Of a stretch of DNA of 64,000 nt, positions 16,490-24,943 are shown piece by piece; the stretch's first letter is position 1, and every line of letters starts with the position of its first letter. Under the pieces are notes generated by a model that made no database searches, was not told the DNA's origin, and saw only the letters and a list, made by a program, of their open reading frames with translations. The stretch is from Paenibacillus planticolens (GTDB taxonomy: Bacteria; Bacillota; Bacilli; Paenibacillales; NBRC-103111): the NCBI RefSeq assembly GCF_013141725.1, contig NZ_WHNZ01000012.1, positions 372,001 through 436,000 of the forward strand, read 5' to 3'. The position numbers were made by a program, and so were the translations under genes.

Positions 16490-16822
16490 TCAATGAGAAG
16501 TTTTTCGTAAAGTATCTAATAGAGAAATATTAGCATGATTTTATTAGGAAAATATTAGAAGATCATTTAGATTAATGAATTTATTCAGCAAGATGTTAGG
16601 CAAGGCATGTTTGGTATCGTGCAAATTGTTTTGTGAAATTCTTGCTTTGGCAAAATAAAAACCCAATAAACCAAAAAGGTTTACTGGGTGAGTTGTGAAA
16701 TGTTTATAGGCTTCCAAACAAGTCTATCGGTTTTATCCCTTACCACAAAAATATGACTAAATCACAGTTACTTCTTACAAGCTACTCCATCTCCATCTTT
16801 ACTTTTACAATCTTGGATACCA
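16490..16822. other. 333-bp gap with one terminator and a gene fragment
   Basis: AT-rich. It holds the repeated terminator at 16654-16689 and, at 16768-16842 on the minus strand, a short frame whose translation ends in an Excalibur-like sequence. No intact gene seen. Confidence 0.6.
16654..16689 (-). terminator. Terminator, copy 2 of a repeated hairpin
   Basis: Minus strand ACCCAGTAAACC pairs with GGTTTATTGGGT over TTTTT, followed by TTTTTATTTT. The left part CCCAATAAACCAAA (plus strand) is shared with the hairpin at 15381-15413. Confidence 0.8.
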
Positions 16823-16842
16823 CTATCTAATTTCTTGTCCTC
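16768..16842 (-). pseudogene. Fragment of an Excalibur-type calcium-binding domain
   Basis: Between two in-frame stops the minus strand encodes DKKLDSGIQDCKSKDGDGVACKK. The KDGDGVAC part is the calcium-binding end of Excalibur domains, normally at the C-terminus of secreted proteins or nucleases. There is no start codon and the N-terminal part is missing, so this looks like a leftover 3' end. It overlaps the 3' end of the next gene. Confidence 0.45.
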
Positions 16843-17605
16843 TTAAATACCCATCTGGAATTTTTATTCTTAGAGTAGGGGGGAAATTGCGATTAAAAGC
16901 TATTAAACAACCTAATGATGTAACAACTGATAATATGCACATGGAAAATAGACCCTGCTTATTCCCTAAAAATTGTGGTATGATTCCTGTAAATATATAC
17001 ATTAAATACAATAATAATGAACCTATTAACAACAGTATAGCCGCGTATTGTAAACTTATTTGTCCATTTAAAAAGAAAATTTCCCCACATTTTCTTAAAC
17101 CCTCTTTTTTTATTCCAATAACTGATCCTTTACTACTCTCAGTCATCTTAGGAGATTTATGATATACCTGAATCCATACACCATCATTAGGATTTAAATA
17201 ATCAAATGAAATATATATTATATGATTTTTTTCTACGATACATTGAAAATTATTTGCTTCATTAGTTTTTTTAAATATTGTCACATCAATAATCTCTGTA
17301 TTAGGAGCACACTCTATTCTTAAGCGATCCGCTACAGATACATCAGATCCCTTAATTACTTGATTACCTGAGTTCCAAATAACGTAAAAAGTTCTTCTAA
17401 TATCATTGACTCTATTACCCTTGAATAATAACGGATTATTAATACTCATTTTCCTATGAATATAGAAAGGGAACGTAATACGTTGATAGGAAATGTGCTT
17501 TCTTCCAGAAAAATAATAACTAACAATAGTAGCAAATAATGCACCAAAAATAAAACTCACAAAACCTTTATCAAAAAAATGAATCGCCATTTCAAAAAAG
17601 GTCAT
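16823..17605 (-). CDS. Hypothetical membrane protein
   Basis: About 260 aa from the ATG at 17605, which has AGGGG 7 nt upstream. One N-terminal helix (FVSFIFGALFATIVSYYF), a soluble middle domain of about 130 residues with a WNSGNQVIKGSDVSVADRLRIE segment, then two C-terminal helices. The middle looks beta-rich. The WNSGN-VIKGSD pattern recurs in unannotated bacterial membrane proteins, but I cannot assign a role. Confidence 0.55.
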   Translation of the reverse strand: MTFFEMAIHFFDKGFVSFIFGALFATIVSYYFSGRKHISYQRITFPFYIHRKMSINNPLLFKGNRVNDIRRTFYVIWNSGNQVIKGSDVSVADRLRIECAPNTEIIDVTIFKKTNEANNFQCIVEKNHIIYISFDYLNPNDGVWIQVYHKSPKMTESSKGSVIGIKKEGLRKCGEIFFLNGQISLQYAAILLLIGSLLLYLMYIFTGIIPQFLGNKQGLFSMCILSVVTSLGCLIAFNRNFPPTLRIKIPDGYLRGQEIR

Positions 17606-17701
17606 TATAAATCCCCTAAAATCACTCTTAAATGTTCTCAACTTATAGCAATTCTAGATGTCTTGACTTACATAAACTTCTCTTTTAATGAAACCTATAT
17701 A

Positions 17702-18115
17702 TCATAACAATAATTGATCTTTATATTTCATTTTCAATTGCTCAGGAAATTGATTATAAATATGTAATGGTATTCCACACGCGCTCTTTAATGCTATTTC
17801 TTGACCATCTTGATATTTGTCAACAAACTCCCAGTAAGCAATAAATACATCATCTTCGTGTATAAATTCCATCCACCCATCAGCAACAGATTCATCATTA
17901 GCATTAAAAACCATGATACTAGAGAAGTTCTCTACCTCACCATCTAAGTATTTGGTTCTATGCCCTTCTATACAGCAATCAGACCAATCAAATCGATATT
18001 CACTTTGAATTATTCCATACCACTTCAAGTCCTCAATTAACTGCCTTTCTACTTCTGATTTCAATTTAATGCCCATGCAGTCAGCAAAACTTAAATTTGT
18101 ATAATCTGGTTTCAC
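17702..18115 (-). CDS. Hypothetical protein, immunity-like size
   Basis: 137 aa, acidic, no membrane helix. It contains an alternating beta/aromatic pattern (DDVFIAYWEFVDKYQDGQ). Not recognised. It begins a run of similar-sized soluble proteins on the same strand. Length and composition resemble the immunity proteins of polymorphic toxin systems, but no toxin gene is present. Confidence 0.5.
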   Translation of the reverse strand: MKPDYTNLSFADCMGIKLKSEVERQLIEDLKWYGIIQSEYRFDWSDCCIEGHRTKYLDGEVENFSSIMVFNANDESVADGWMEFIHEDDVFIAYWEFVDKYQDGQEIALKSACGIPLHIYNQFPEQLKMKYKDQLLL

Positions 18116-18150
18116 CTGACTTCCTCCTACTCATAAATTCCATGTTTTAC

Positions 18151-18604
18151 TTAGATATTTCTTTTGTCTTCCCACTCATTTAAATACATAGATTGAATTT
18201 CCTGAGATGAATCAAGTTCGACAGGGCAAATAAACTCGATTGAATTTCCATCTGGGTCATGAAAGTAAATAGCGGCATGAGCATGTGGTGGATTTGCTAA
18301 TATAATTGGTCCAGTTGGTTTAAACCCAAACTCTCCACGTACTACCCTTTTCTTCCAGCCACTTCTTTGCTTGCTTAATCCCATCATAGTCCACTTGAAA
18401 TGCAATATGTCTTAACGGTGGATGATATGGGGTATTAACTTCTTCTCCTTCCCATAACCCTAACCAGCTTTTTCCTTTTTCTATCCAGAAAAATGTAACC
18501 TTTTTACCCACATGTGCAAGTTCTAATCCGATATTTTGATAAAAATCAATAGAAAGTTTTATATCCTTTACTGGCAAATGGGCTTCGTACAGACCTTTAA
18601 TCAT
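18151..18604 (-). pseudogene. VOC (glyoxalase-like) protein, frameshifted
   Basis: The first frame starts at ATG 18604 after AAGGGGG and gives MIKGLYEAHLPVKDIKLSID through AKKWLEEKG, then runs into a stop at 18320. A second frame continues the fold with GEFGFKPTGPIILANPP and AAIYFHDPDGNSIEFICPVE to 18151. Together they make one VOC domain of about 150 residues with the usual final metal-site Glu. The shift lies in a G-rich spot near 18345, just after the EEKG codons, and can be mended by one base. It may be a real mutation or a sequencing error. Confidence 0.8.
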
Positions 18605-18664
18605 AAAACCAATCCCCCTTATCAATGAACTAAGATAAAATTGCTCTTTTATCTGTTCTTTGCA

Positions 18665-19069
18665 TTAGTCCCACCAAGCGTATAAATTTCCTTTCATTTC
18701 AAACTCATTAGGTCTAGTGCAGAACTCAACAAAGTCTTGTTTCAATGTCATTGTTACATGTGATTTGGGTACAAAAAGCGTATCTAATGACACACGATAA
18801 TCTCTACGCAAAGGGCTAGTAGCATAGCCTTTAGCTAATACCCTAGGGTATTTGGTCATAAAGTTAAATATTTTTTCTATGCTAGGAGAACTATTATGGC
18901 TTTCATCTGGATCAATGAATCTATCATCAACTAACTGTTTTAAGATACCAATGTTAATGAAATCAAACTTTCTAACACTTTTGAATCCACTTCCTACTTC
19001 CCATTCACCAGAGATACCTAACAGTTTATCTCTTTCCTCATAATTCATATTGTAAATGAAGTCCCCCAT
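18665..19069 (-). CDS. Hypothetical protein
   Basis: 134 aa from the ATG at 19069, 8 nt after GGAGG. Soluble, mixed composition, with RDYRVSLDTLFVPKSHVTMTLKQDFVEFC near the C-terminus and ending in AWWD. No family recognised. A member of the minus-strand run of small soluble proteins. Confidence 0.5.
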   Translation of the reverse strand: MGDFIYNMNYEERDKLLGISGEWEVGSGFKSVRKFDFINIGILKQLVDDRFIDPDESHNSSPSIEKIFNFMTKYPRVLAKGYATSPLRRDYRVSLDTLFVPKSHVTMTLKQDFVEFCTRPNEFEMKGNLYAWWD

Positions 19070-19203
19070 AACATTGTCCTCCACAATCTACAAAAATCAT
19101 TCTTTGCTATCAGCGGCTCACCATAGGCTACATGAAAATCTGATAGATTGGTTAATATACGACATGCACCAGTTTTAGCTTTTATGTCCGCTGCTAAAAT
19201 TCG
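19040..19203 (-). pseudogene. Possible unstarted coding fragment
   Basis: About 50 codons without a stop on the minus strand, translating as RERILAADIKAKTGACR then ILTNLSDFHVAYGEP, with no start codon or ribosome site. It fills the gap between two small genes and overlaps the start of one. The protein-like composition suggests a leftover piece of a gene. Not identified. Confidence 0.3.
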
Positions 19204-19208
19204 CTCCC

Positions 19209-19571
19209 TTAGTCGAAACTTCTATTCATATATAATCCAGTCCATTCTTCAGAACACCAAAAGCCTTCTCCACCTGTTGATACATTATAGTAACCGTAGA
19301 AAGGATGTAGTTCTGATATTTGTATTTTGTAAGCATGACCTGATTCAAGAAATTCATATAACTGGTCTACTCCATGTTCCTTTAACAGCATTATAATACG
19401 ACCAAGCTTACTACTATCATCCACAATATAATCTGCATCAAAAGCAATAAGGTCACTTCTTTTGCACTTTGATAATGGATACCAGTAATGTCGCAAATTT
19501 ATGTCCCATGTATTCTCCATTTTCTTTCTCAATTCTATAGAAACTTCGTCAGGAATCTGCTCTTTTTCCAA
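19209..19571 (-). CDS. Hypothetical protein
   Basis: 120 aa starting at TTG with AGGAGG 5 nt upstream. Soluble and rich in aromatic residues (LRHYWYPLSKCKRSDLIAFDADYIVDD; EGFWCSEEWTGLYMNR). Not recognised. Same size class and strand as its neighbours. Confidence 0.5.
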   Translation of the reverse strand: MEKEQIPDEVSIELRKKMENTWDINLRHYWYPLSKCKRSDLIAFDADYIVDDSSKLGRIIMLLKEHGVDQLYEFLESGHAYKIQISELHPFYGYYNVSTGGEGFWCSEEWTGLYMNRSFD

Positions 19572-19631
19572 TTGAACCTCCTTTAAGACTGTGAATCAAT
19601 CCATGTTTTAGTTCTTCCTGCGTCTAATCAG

Positions 19632-19958
19632 TTAGCTTAAGTCAAATGTAGTCCAGCCAACGTCAAGAATTTTCATTTGTAAGTCCCTGAAATGTTTTTG
19701 TGCATAAAAATTAGTAAACTCAATTTTGGTGAAAGGTCTTGTGAAAAATTCGAAATAGCATGGTTTCCCACAAATATCCCGTTGACCTACACACTTACTC
19801 TTATTGCGAAATTCCGCCACTTCATCTTCTGACCAATTCTTTTTCCTTTTGTTATACATTACCCAGTTTTCATTACACTCTTTAAAATCAATGAACTTAG
19901 TCATACTGTAACTATCAACAAAAGTGATACCAGTTGACGTTACCTCTACAATTTTCAA
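19632..19958 (-). CDS. Hypothetical protein
   Basis: About 108 aa from TTG at 19958, preceded by GGAGGGAAGGTT; an ATG at 19985 is a weaker alternative. Basic middle part (NKRKKNWSEDEVAEFRNKSKC) and three cysteines. Not recognised. Confidence 0.45.
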   Translation of the reverse strand: MKIVEVTSTGITFVDSYSMTKFIDFKECNENWVMYNKRKKNWSEDEVAEFRNKSKCVGQRDICGKPCYFEFFTRPFTKIEFTNFYAQKHFRDLQMKILDVGWTTFDLS

Positions 19959-20149
19959 AACCTTCCCTCCATCCTTGTTGAACATAACAGTCCTTTATCA
20001 AATCGTGAATTTATCGCTCAAGTATTATTTGATCTCTCTAAATATGTCTTTCCATGAGGACTAAACTCTCAGAGCCATTGGTAAGTTTGATTATTACTAT
20101 TTCAAGTGATCTTCTTAAAAATTGAATATCTTTTTGTCATGATCTATAT

Positions 20150-20701
20150 TTAATAAAGTCTCTTGTAAGCATCCTCTCCTCTTAACGAAGAAATAATAGT
20201 CCATAAAATGAAGTGAAAATTATATTTCAAAAGAATTTTTTTGTTCATTGAATCAAAAATCTTCGTTTTTTCGTTAAGTCCAGCTAGTTGATCTAAAATG
20301 CACCAGAAAAGTTCAATCTCTGAAGTTCTCTGCATATTTCCTTTCCAATCCTCGTGATAATCAAAGTATCTTACATTATGAAAAGCTGATATGACCTGAG
20401 GAGTGCCATACATAAGATTATCAGTTATATGTTTAAGTATTTTTTCTTTAATCACACTGACATCTATACCATTCTTTATATCGTGCGATCTTCTGAATAC
20501 TGTTTCTACGTCAAGATAAACGTATAAGTCAAAAAGAATAGGTGCATACATCTTTTGATATACTTCTTTATTATACTTAATATTTTCACGCTTCTTAGTA
20601 AACCAATGAGAAATAATTTGAGCAACTACTGCAGCGGTAAATGCAACAGATGCAGTTATTATTGAAGTCATATAAGGAATACTATTCATTTTTAGACTCA
20701 A
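20150..20701 (-). CDS. Hypothetical protein with one N-terminal membrane helix
   Basis: 183 aa. A helix at about residues 10-33 (YMTSIITASVAFTAAVVAQII) is followed by a basic stretch and a helical soluble domain of about 145 residues. The composition suggests a cytoplasmic alpha-helical domain tethered to the membrane. No family recognised. Confidence 0.5.
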   Translation of the reverse strand: MSLKMNSIPYMTSIITASVAFTAAVVAQIISHWFTKKRENIKYNKEVYQKMYAPILFDLYVYLDVETVFRRSHDIKNGIDVSVIKEKILKHITDNLMYGTPQVISAFHNVRYFDYHEDWKGNMQRTSEIELFWCILDQLAGLNEKTKIFDSMNKKILLKYNFHFILWTIISSLRGEDAYKRLY

Positions 20702-20829
20702 TCCACCCTTTTATTAAATCAAACTAACAAGTCCAGACGAACACTTAAGTATTGAAGCGACCTTTCAGTGAACATTAGATAAAAAGCTTAAGTTATATTG
20801 ATCTCCCTTTCATTTGATCAAGAAAACCA

Positions 20830-21555
20830 CTATTCACTAAAGTAATTGTTATTGAGTAATTCATCCCTCATGGCATTTATATGTTGTGTATAGCCATACA
20901 TGGTGTCAGTATATACATCAGTTAACAAAAAGCATGGGAAATTCTGATTAAGAGTAGCAGCCATATTCATGAATCCAAAGCAAGTATCAGCAATAAACCA
21001 TAATCTTTGCTTTGTTACTTCTTTGGGTTCAATGTCAAAAAAATGAAATGTGAATTTGCCATCTACTAATGTTGAGTTCAGTACAGTAGGCAAAAAGTTG
21101 CCATGCGCAAGAGTATCGCTAATTGTGTCCTTCCTGATTTTTAAACTATCAGCAAAACTAGGTGATTGTTCTTTTAACCAAGTCATTACCATTTTTGTCG
21201 TTTTAATGGATTCTATTGTTCCAGCAGCATTATATTTTCTATATATATCCTCATTCTTTTCATACATGCTATAGAGTGCTAATGCCATTGATTCAAGAGA
21301 ATATCTAAGCATCATACCTGTTTGAACGTCATGTCTCCTTAAAGCAGATAGAAAAGCAAGGTATAGACACTTTTGCACTTGCGTGGTAAAACGAAAAAAC
21401 AAATGTGCTTCTTGCTTTGGACTGTGGAAAAATTTTGTTAGGAATTGAAGAATGCTGTGAGTTACTTCAAAATAAAAGCCATATTCATACTCCGCTATAT
21501 TTATCAAACTTGATTCTTCATAAGCTATTTGTGTTATGTTCAATGTTACAATCAC
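20830..21555 (-). CDS. Hypothetical helical protein
   Basis: 241 aa, predicted all-helical. The segment LRYSLESMALALYSMYEKNEDIYRKYN recalls DUF5677-like proteins, a helical group with a similar 'R-LxE' motif, but this is only a pattern impression. A later IRKDTISDTLAHGN resembles an Arg/His pair yet does not fit the spacing of HEPN RNases. Function unknown. Confidence 0.5.
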   Translation of the reverse strand: MIVTLNITQIAYEESSLINIAEYEYGFYFEVTHSILQFLTKFFHSPKQEAHLFFRFTTQVQKCLYLAFLSALRRHDVQTGMMLRYSLESMALALYSMYEKNEDIYRKYNAAGTIESIKTTKMVMTWLKEQSPSFADSLKIRKDTISDTLAHGNFLPTVLNSTLVDGKFTFHFFDIEPKEVTKQRLWFIADTCFGFMNMAATLNQNFPCFLLTDVYTDTMYGYTQHINAMRDELLNNNYFSE

Positions 21556-21720
21556 CCCTATTCCCTTTTTATCCCTATTGTACCATTTGACTTATCGCCG
21601 TAGTTGATAATTTATTGTTCGAATTAAGTTTATTGGCGCTGGTCTAGAGCGCACAGGGGGGTCTGGGGAAAAAGCGAATATCCAAAAGGTTAAAATATGC
21701 CCCCACCCCCTTGCAAAAGA

Positions 21721-21747
21721 AAAAACACCCCTCATGCAGGATGCTTC
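21721..21747 (-). terminator. Terminator after the frameshifted recombinase
   Basis: Minus strand CATCCT and AGGGGTG form a short stem over GCATG, followed by six T. Confidence 0.55.
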
Positions 21748-21761
21748 ACCTATACCAGCTC

Positions 21762-22326
21762 CTATGAAATTATCTTCCGCTTCTCCAACTCGCGATATAA
21801 CGTAGGCTTGGACGTTCCCGTTAGGTCAACAATCTCCTTTAGAGAATACTCTTTGCTATCGTATAGCTTCAAAGCCTTTTTGACCTTCTTATCATCCAGC
21901 AGAGGTCTACCACCTTTTCTTCCTCTAGCTTTAGCAGCCGCGAGTCCTGTCATTGTTCTTTCGCTAATAATATCGCGTTCAAGCTCAGCAATGACAGCTA
22001 ACATCTTGAACATAGCCCTGCCTACTGCTGTGGTAGTATCTATATTGTCTCGTATGCTAATCAACTGAATCTTACGTTTCTCTAAGACCTCAGTCAATTC
22101 AATAAGCTTCTTCGTTGATCTTGCAAGCCTGTCAAGCTTGTACACAACCAACGAGTCTCCCTCACGCAAATATTCAAGTGCTTTTGCCAACTCAACGCGG
22201 TCATCATTCTTGCCTGAATCATTTTCTTCAAATATCTTGATGCAACCTTTTTGTTTTTAATGCGTCTGTTTGCAAATCAAGATTTTGCTCACTGGTACTA
22301 ACACGGGAATAGCCTATAAGTGCCAT
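21762..22326 (-). pseudogene. Serine recombinase (resolvase/invertase), frameshifted
   Basis: The ATG at 22326, after AAAGGGG, opens MALIGYSRVSTSEQNLDLQTD with the catalytic Ser at 10, then reaches a stop near 22227. One A is missing from an A run near 22251; adding it restores GCIKIFEENDSGKNDDR and joins the long frame to 21762, which carries YKLDRLARSTKKLIEL, the E helix and the C-terminal HTH (KEIVDLTGTSKPTLYREL). The whole protein would be about 188 residues. The surviving frame alone lacks the nucleophile. Confidence 0.85.
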
Positions 22327-22634
22327 ACTTTTCGCCCCTTTCGATGTATTACCAGTTCCATACTGTATTATCAAAAACGGCGAAAAGCCAGAGTTTATTT
22401 ACTTTGATTTTAATATGAGTTTTGTACCATGAGTTGCATATAAAAAGGGCATTTTACCGAACCAAGCCAAAAGTTCTCAAAAACATTCGTTTTTGGAACG
22501 AACACAGATCGACTGTATAACGGCTGGTTTAGCCATCTATTACCGTTCCAAAACTCGTCTCAAATTCATCGCTGCATTAACGTCCGTTTTATGTTATCCT
22601 CGACGCATACCACAACGAGAGGAACGATACATAC
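22327..22634. other. 308-bp divergent region between two recombinases, with inverted repeats
   Basis: It holds the imperfect palindrome GTTC-T-CAAAAAC/ATTC/GTTTTTG-GAAC at 22473-22499 and, about 50 bp on, an inverted copy of its TTTTGGAACG core (CGTTCCAAAA near 22543). Such spaced inverted arms suit a recombinase binding (res-like) site or operator. No gene seen. Confidence 0.4.
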
Positions 22635-23180
22635 ATGAAAATCGGGTATGCACGAGTCAGCACCGCCGACCAATCGCTGGACATGCAATTAGACGCATTG
22701 AACACTATAGGGTGCGAACGCATCTATACGGAGAAGGCCAGCGGTGCAAAAGATGACCGCAACGAATTGGAGCGGGCGTTGGATGCGTTACGATCGGGGG
22801 ATATATTCGTTGTTTATAAGTTGGATCGGCTGGCGCGGTCGACGAAAAAGCTGATCGAGGTATACGAACGGTTAGCCGCGCTGGACGTGGAGATGGTAAG
22901 CGTGTGTGACGGCTTGGACACGACAACGCCGACTGGCCGCGCTATGTTCAAGATGATCGGCGTCATAGCGGAGCTAGAGCGTGAAATGATCGTCGAACGC
23001 ACAAAGGCGGGACTAGCAGCGGCAAGAGCGCGAGGACGAAACGGAGGACGACCTAAGAAGGAAGCTAAGGCGGTGTCTCAGGCGGTTAAGCTGTATGACG
23101 AAATAACCGCTCTGACTGGCGTTACAAAGGCGACATTATACCGCGCAGTGAATGAACGGAAGGAAAACGCCCAAGCATAA
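22635..23180 (+). CDS. Serine recombinase with shortened HTH
   Basis: 181 aa. MKIGYARVSTADQ places the catalytic Ser at 9; YKLDRLARSTKK and the E helix (GRAMFKMIGVIAELEREMIVERTKAGL) follow, so the catalytic domain looks complete. The C-terminal HTH reads VKLYDEITALTGVTKATLYR: compared with the neighbouring recombinase (LKLYDSKEYSLKEIVDLTG) about seven residues between the first helix and the turn are missing in frame. AGAGGA lies 12 nt before the ATG. The two recombinases are divergent but only moderately similar. Confidence 0.85.
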   Translation: MKIGYARVSTADQSLDMQLDALNTIGCERIYTEKASGAKDDRNELERALDALRSGDIFVVYKLDRLARSTKKLIEVYERLAALDVEMVSVCDGLDTTTPTGRAMFKMIGVIAELEREMIVERTKAGLAAARARGRNGGRPKKEAKAVSQAVKLYDEITALTGVTKATLYRAVNERKENAQA

Positions 23181-23212
23181 TAGAAAACGCCTCAATGATT
23201 TCATTATTTTTC

Positions 23213-23593
23213 TTATTCAAAATAATCGTTTTCTAGTTTGATTTGATCTATTCGTTTTTTCCCCCACTCATACATCATTTCTACGATTGGTAATAACGTC
23301 ATTCCAAGTGCAGTCATCGAATATTCTACTTGCGGTGGAATTTCTGGAAACACTTCTCTATGAACAATTCCATCTTCTATCAGGTCACGTAATTGGTTTG
23401 TTAATATTTTATGGGATATTTTCGGGAAAAGTCTTTGAAGTTCGCTGAAGCGATATGGCCCTTCTACACCTAAATGCCACAAAATAACAACTTTCCATTT
23501 TCCGCTAATAATCGATAAGGTAAGTTCTTTTTCGCAATGATAATCATGATTTAATATTCTCTCTTTGATCTCTTTTCTTAATGTATCTAACAT
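23213..23593 (-). CDS. HxlR-family transcriptional regulator
   Basis: 126 aa winged helix protein with the HxlR pattern: a Cys at 20 in HDYHCEKELTLSIISGKWKVVILWHL, then RFSELQRLFPKISHKILTNQLRDLIEDGIVHR and PQVEYSMTALG. Family members often sense aldehydes, quinones or thiol stress through a Cys. Divergent from the SDR gene, which it probably controls. Codon use is AT-rich. Confidence 0.88.
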   Translation of the reverse strand: MLDTLRKEIKERILNHDYHCEKELTLSIISGKWKVVILWHLGVEGPYRFSELQRLFPKISHKILTNQLRDLIEDGIVHREVFPEIPPQVEYSMTALGMTLLPIVEMMYEWGKKRIDQIKLENDYFE

Positions 23594-23619
23594 GGAATAT
23601 TAACTCCTTTTCTATAGTA

Positions 23620-23636
23620 GTAACCGTTTGGTAACC
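23620..23636. promoter_or_regulatory. Tandem GGTTAC repeats, possible HxlR operator
   Basis: On the minus strand GGTTAC occurs twice, 11 bp apart (one helical turn), 27 bp upstream of the hxlR start codon. The first copy is also part of the palindrome GGTTACC. Helical phasing fits binding by a winged-helix dimer. Confidence 0.4.
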
Positions 23637-23741
23637 TCCGCTCAAAAAAGTGCGTTCTTCACAATGTAGAGAATCGAAGGTAGAATGAAGTTAGTCTTAA
23701 AGTCAAATCTTTATCTATTTAAGGAGGCAAGCATTCCTGAG

Positions 23742-23780
23742 TAAAACAGCGTATTTAATTATACCACTATAGCTGTTTTA
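23742..23780 (+). other. Hairpin in the leader of the SDR gene
   Basis: TAAAACAGC and GCTGTTTTA pair perfectly over 21 nt, and the loop can form a small GTAT/ATAC stem. It follows an AAGGAGG (23721-23727) that has no ATG after it, only CTG and 11 codons ending LIIPL and a stop, so it could be a leader peptide or the decayed start of a lost gene. Confidence 0.35.
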
Positions 23781-23870
23781 TCAAACGCACCAGACTTAAT
23801 TATTATTATTTAGTTTAATACACTTTACTTCGTCAATAATAAATCTATCTCATCCAGAGGAGCGAAAAAA

Positions 23871-24587
23871 ATGCAAACAATCACAGGGAAAGTGGCATTA
23901 ATCACAGGAGCAGGTCGTGGAATTGGACGTGCAACAGCAAAAGCTTTTGCGCAGGAAGGTATTCACGTAGGTCTTGTTGGCCGTACGCTTGAAAACTTAC
24001 AACAAGTTGCAGAAGAACTTAAACAGTATGATGTGAAGGTAGCAATCGCTGCAGCGAATGTAGCGGATTTAGGCTCTATCACAGCAGCGGTTGATTCCAT
24101 TCGTGGCGAGCTTGGTGCAATCGATATTTTAGTGAATAATGCCGGCATTTCAAAATTCGGTAGCTTCATGGACTTAACACCTGAAGAATGGACAAATATT
24201 ATCGATGTCAACGTAAAGGGTGTGTACTACGCAACGCGTGCGGTATTACCAGAAATGTTAGAGCGTAACACAGGCGATATCATTAATATTTCATCAACAG
24301 CTGGTCAAAAAGGTGCACCAATTACAAGTGCATACTCGGCTTCAAAAGCTGCAGTTATCGGACTAAGTGAGTCATTGATGCTGGAAGTGCGTAAGAAAAA
24401 TATTCGTGTTACAACGCTAACACCGAGTACGGTTGCAACAGATATGGCTGTTGAGCTAAATTTAACAGACGGCAATCCAGAAAAAGTGATGCAAGCAGAA
24501 GATTTGGCAGAATTAATGGTTGCACAGCTAAAACTTCATCCACGTGTTGTTTTAAAACATGCTGGACTTTGGTCGACCAACCCTTAA
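23871..24587 (+). CDS. Short-chain dehydrogenase/reductase (3-oxoacyl-ACP reductase type)
   Basis: 238 aa NAD(P)-binding Rossmann enzyme. [12 protein letters not shown] is the cofactor loop, NNAG is at about 87, and the catalytic triad is Ser in NISSTAG with Tyr and Lys in SAYSASKAA. It ends early compared with FabG and is closer to the general 3-ketoacyl-reductase-like SDRs. GAGGAG lies 9 nt before the ATG. The gene is AT-richer than the core genes and, with the HxlR gene, may have been gained as a unit. Confidence 0.88.
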   Translation: MQTITGKVALITGAGRGIGRATAKAFAQEGIHVGLVGRTLENLQQVAEELKQYDVKVAIAAANVADLGSITAAVDSIRGELGAIDILVNNAGISKFGSFMDLTPEEWTNIIDVNVKGVYYATRAVLPEMLERNTGDIINISSTAGQKGAPITSAYSASKAAVIGLSESLMLEVRKKNIRVTTLTPSTVATDMAVELNLTDGNPEKVMQAEDLAELMVAQLKLHPRVVLKHAGLWSTNP

Positions 24588-24697
24588 TAAAAATATTCGA
24601 AATATCAAGAGGCTATCCGATGTATTTTGGATGGCGTCTTCTAAGCTATTATGAGATGTGATTTTCTCTTCAACTAACGAGGTGCTATAGTTCAATA

Positions 24698-24902
24698 TGG
24701 CAGAAGTAAATATTGCTAACAAAGCGTCCAGTACGCGTATTTCAACGTTGTAAGGGGTGACGGTCGTTATGAACTGCTTGCGAAGTCTAGTGTCAAAGAA
24801 GACCGTTCCCGCTTCCGTAAATTAATATCGATTTACGATGGAAAGCTTACCGAAAATGGGGCGCGTGATACGGCATTATCAAAGAGTTGGTTTGAACGAT
24901 AG
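24698..24902 (+). pseudogene. Small frameshifted coding remnant
   Basis: ATG after GAGGTG opens MAEVNIANKASS, then stops. In another frame the same stretch continues as VQYAYFNVVRGDGRYELLAK and ISIYDGKLTENGARDTALSKSWFER before a stop directly followed by a terminator. Removing one base joins the two into about 67 residues. Not identified. Confidence 0.45.
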
Positions 24903-24908
24903 CACAAG

Positions 24909-24943
24909 AAGCCGCCGCTTATTGATGAGGCGGTTTTTTCTTT
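24909..24943 (+). terminator. Terminator after the frameshifted remnant
   Basis: CCGCC and GGCGG over 12 nt, followed by six T. Confidence 0.8.

Noticed and set aside
17702..19985. Polymorphic toxin immunity cluster
   Set aside because: No toxin, secretion or Rhs-type gene is present and no immunity family was recognised; kept only as a hypothesis.
20830..21555. HEPN RNase call for the helical protein
   Set aside because: The Arg and His are nine residues apart, which does not fit the usual Rx4-6H motif.
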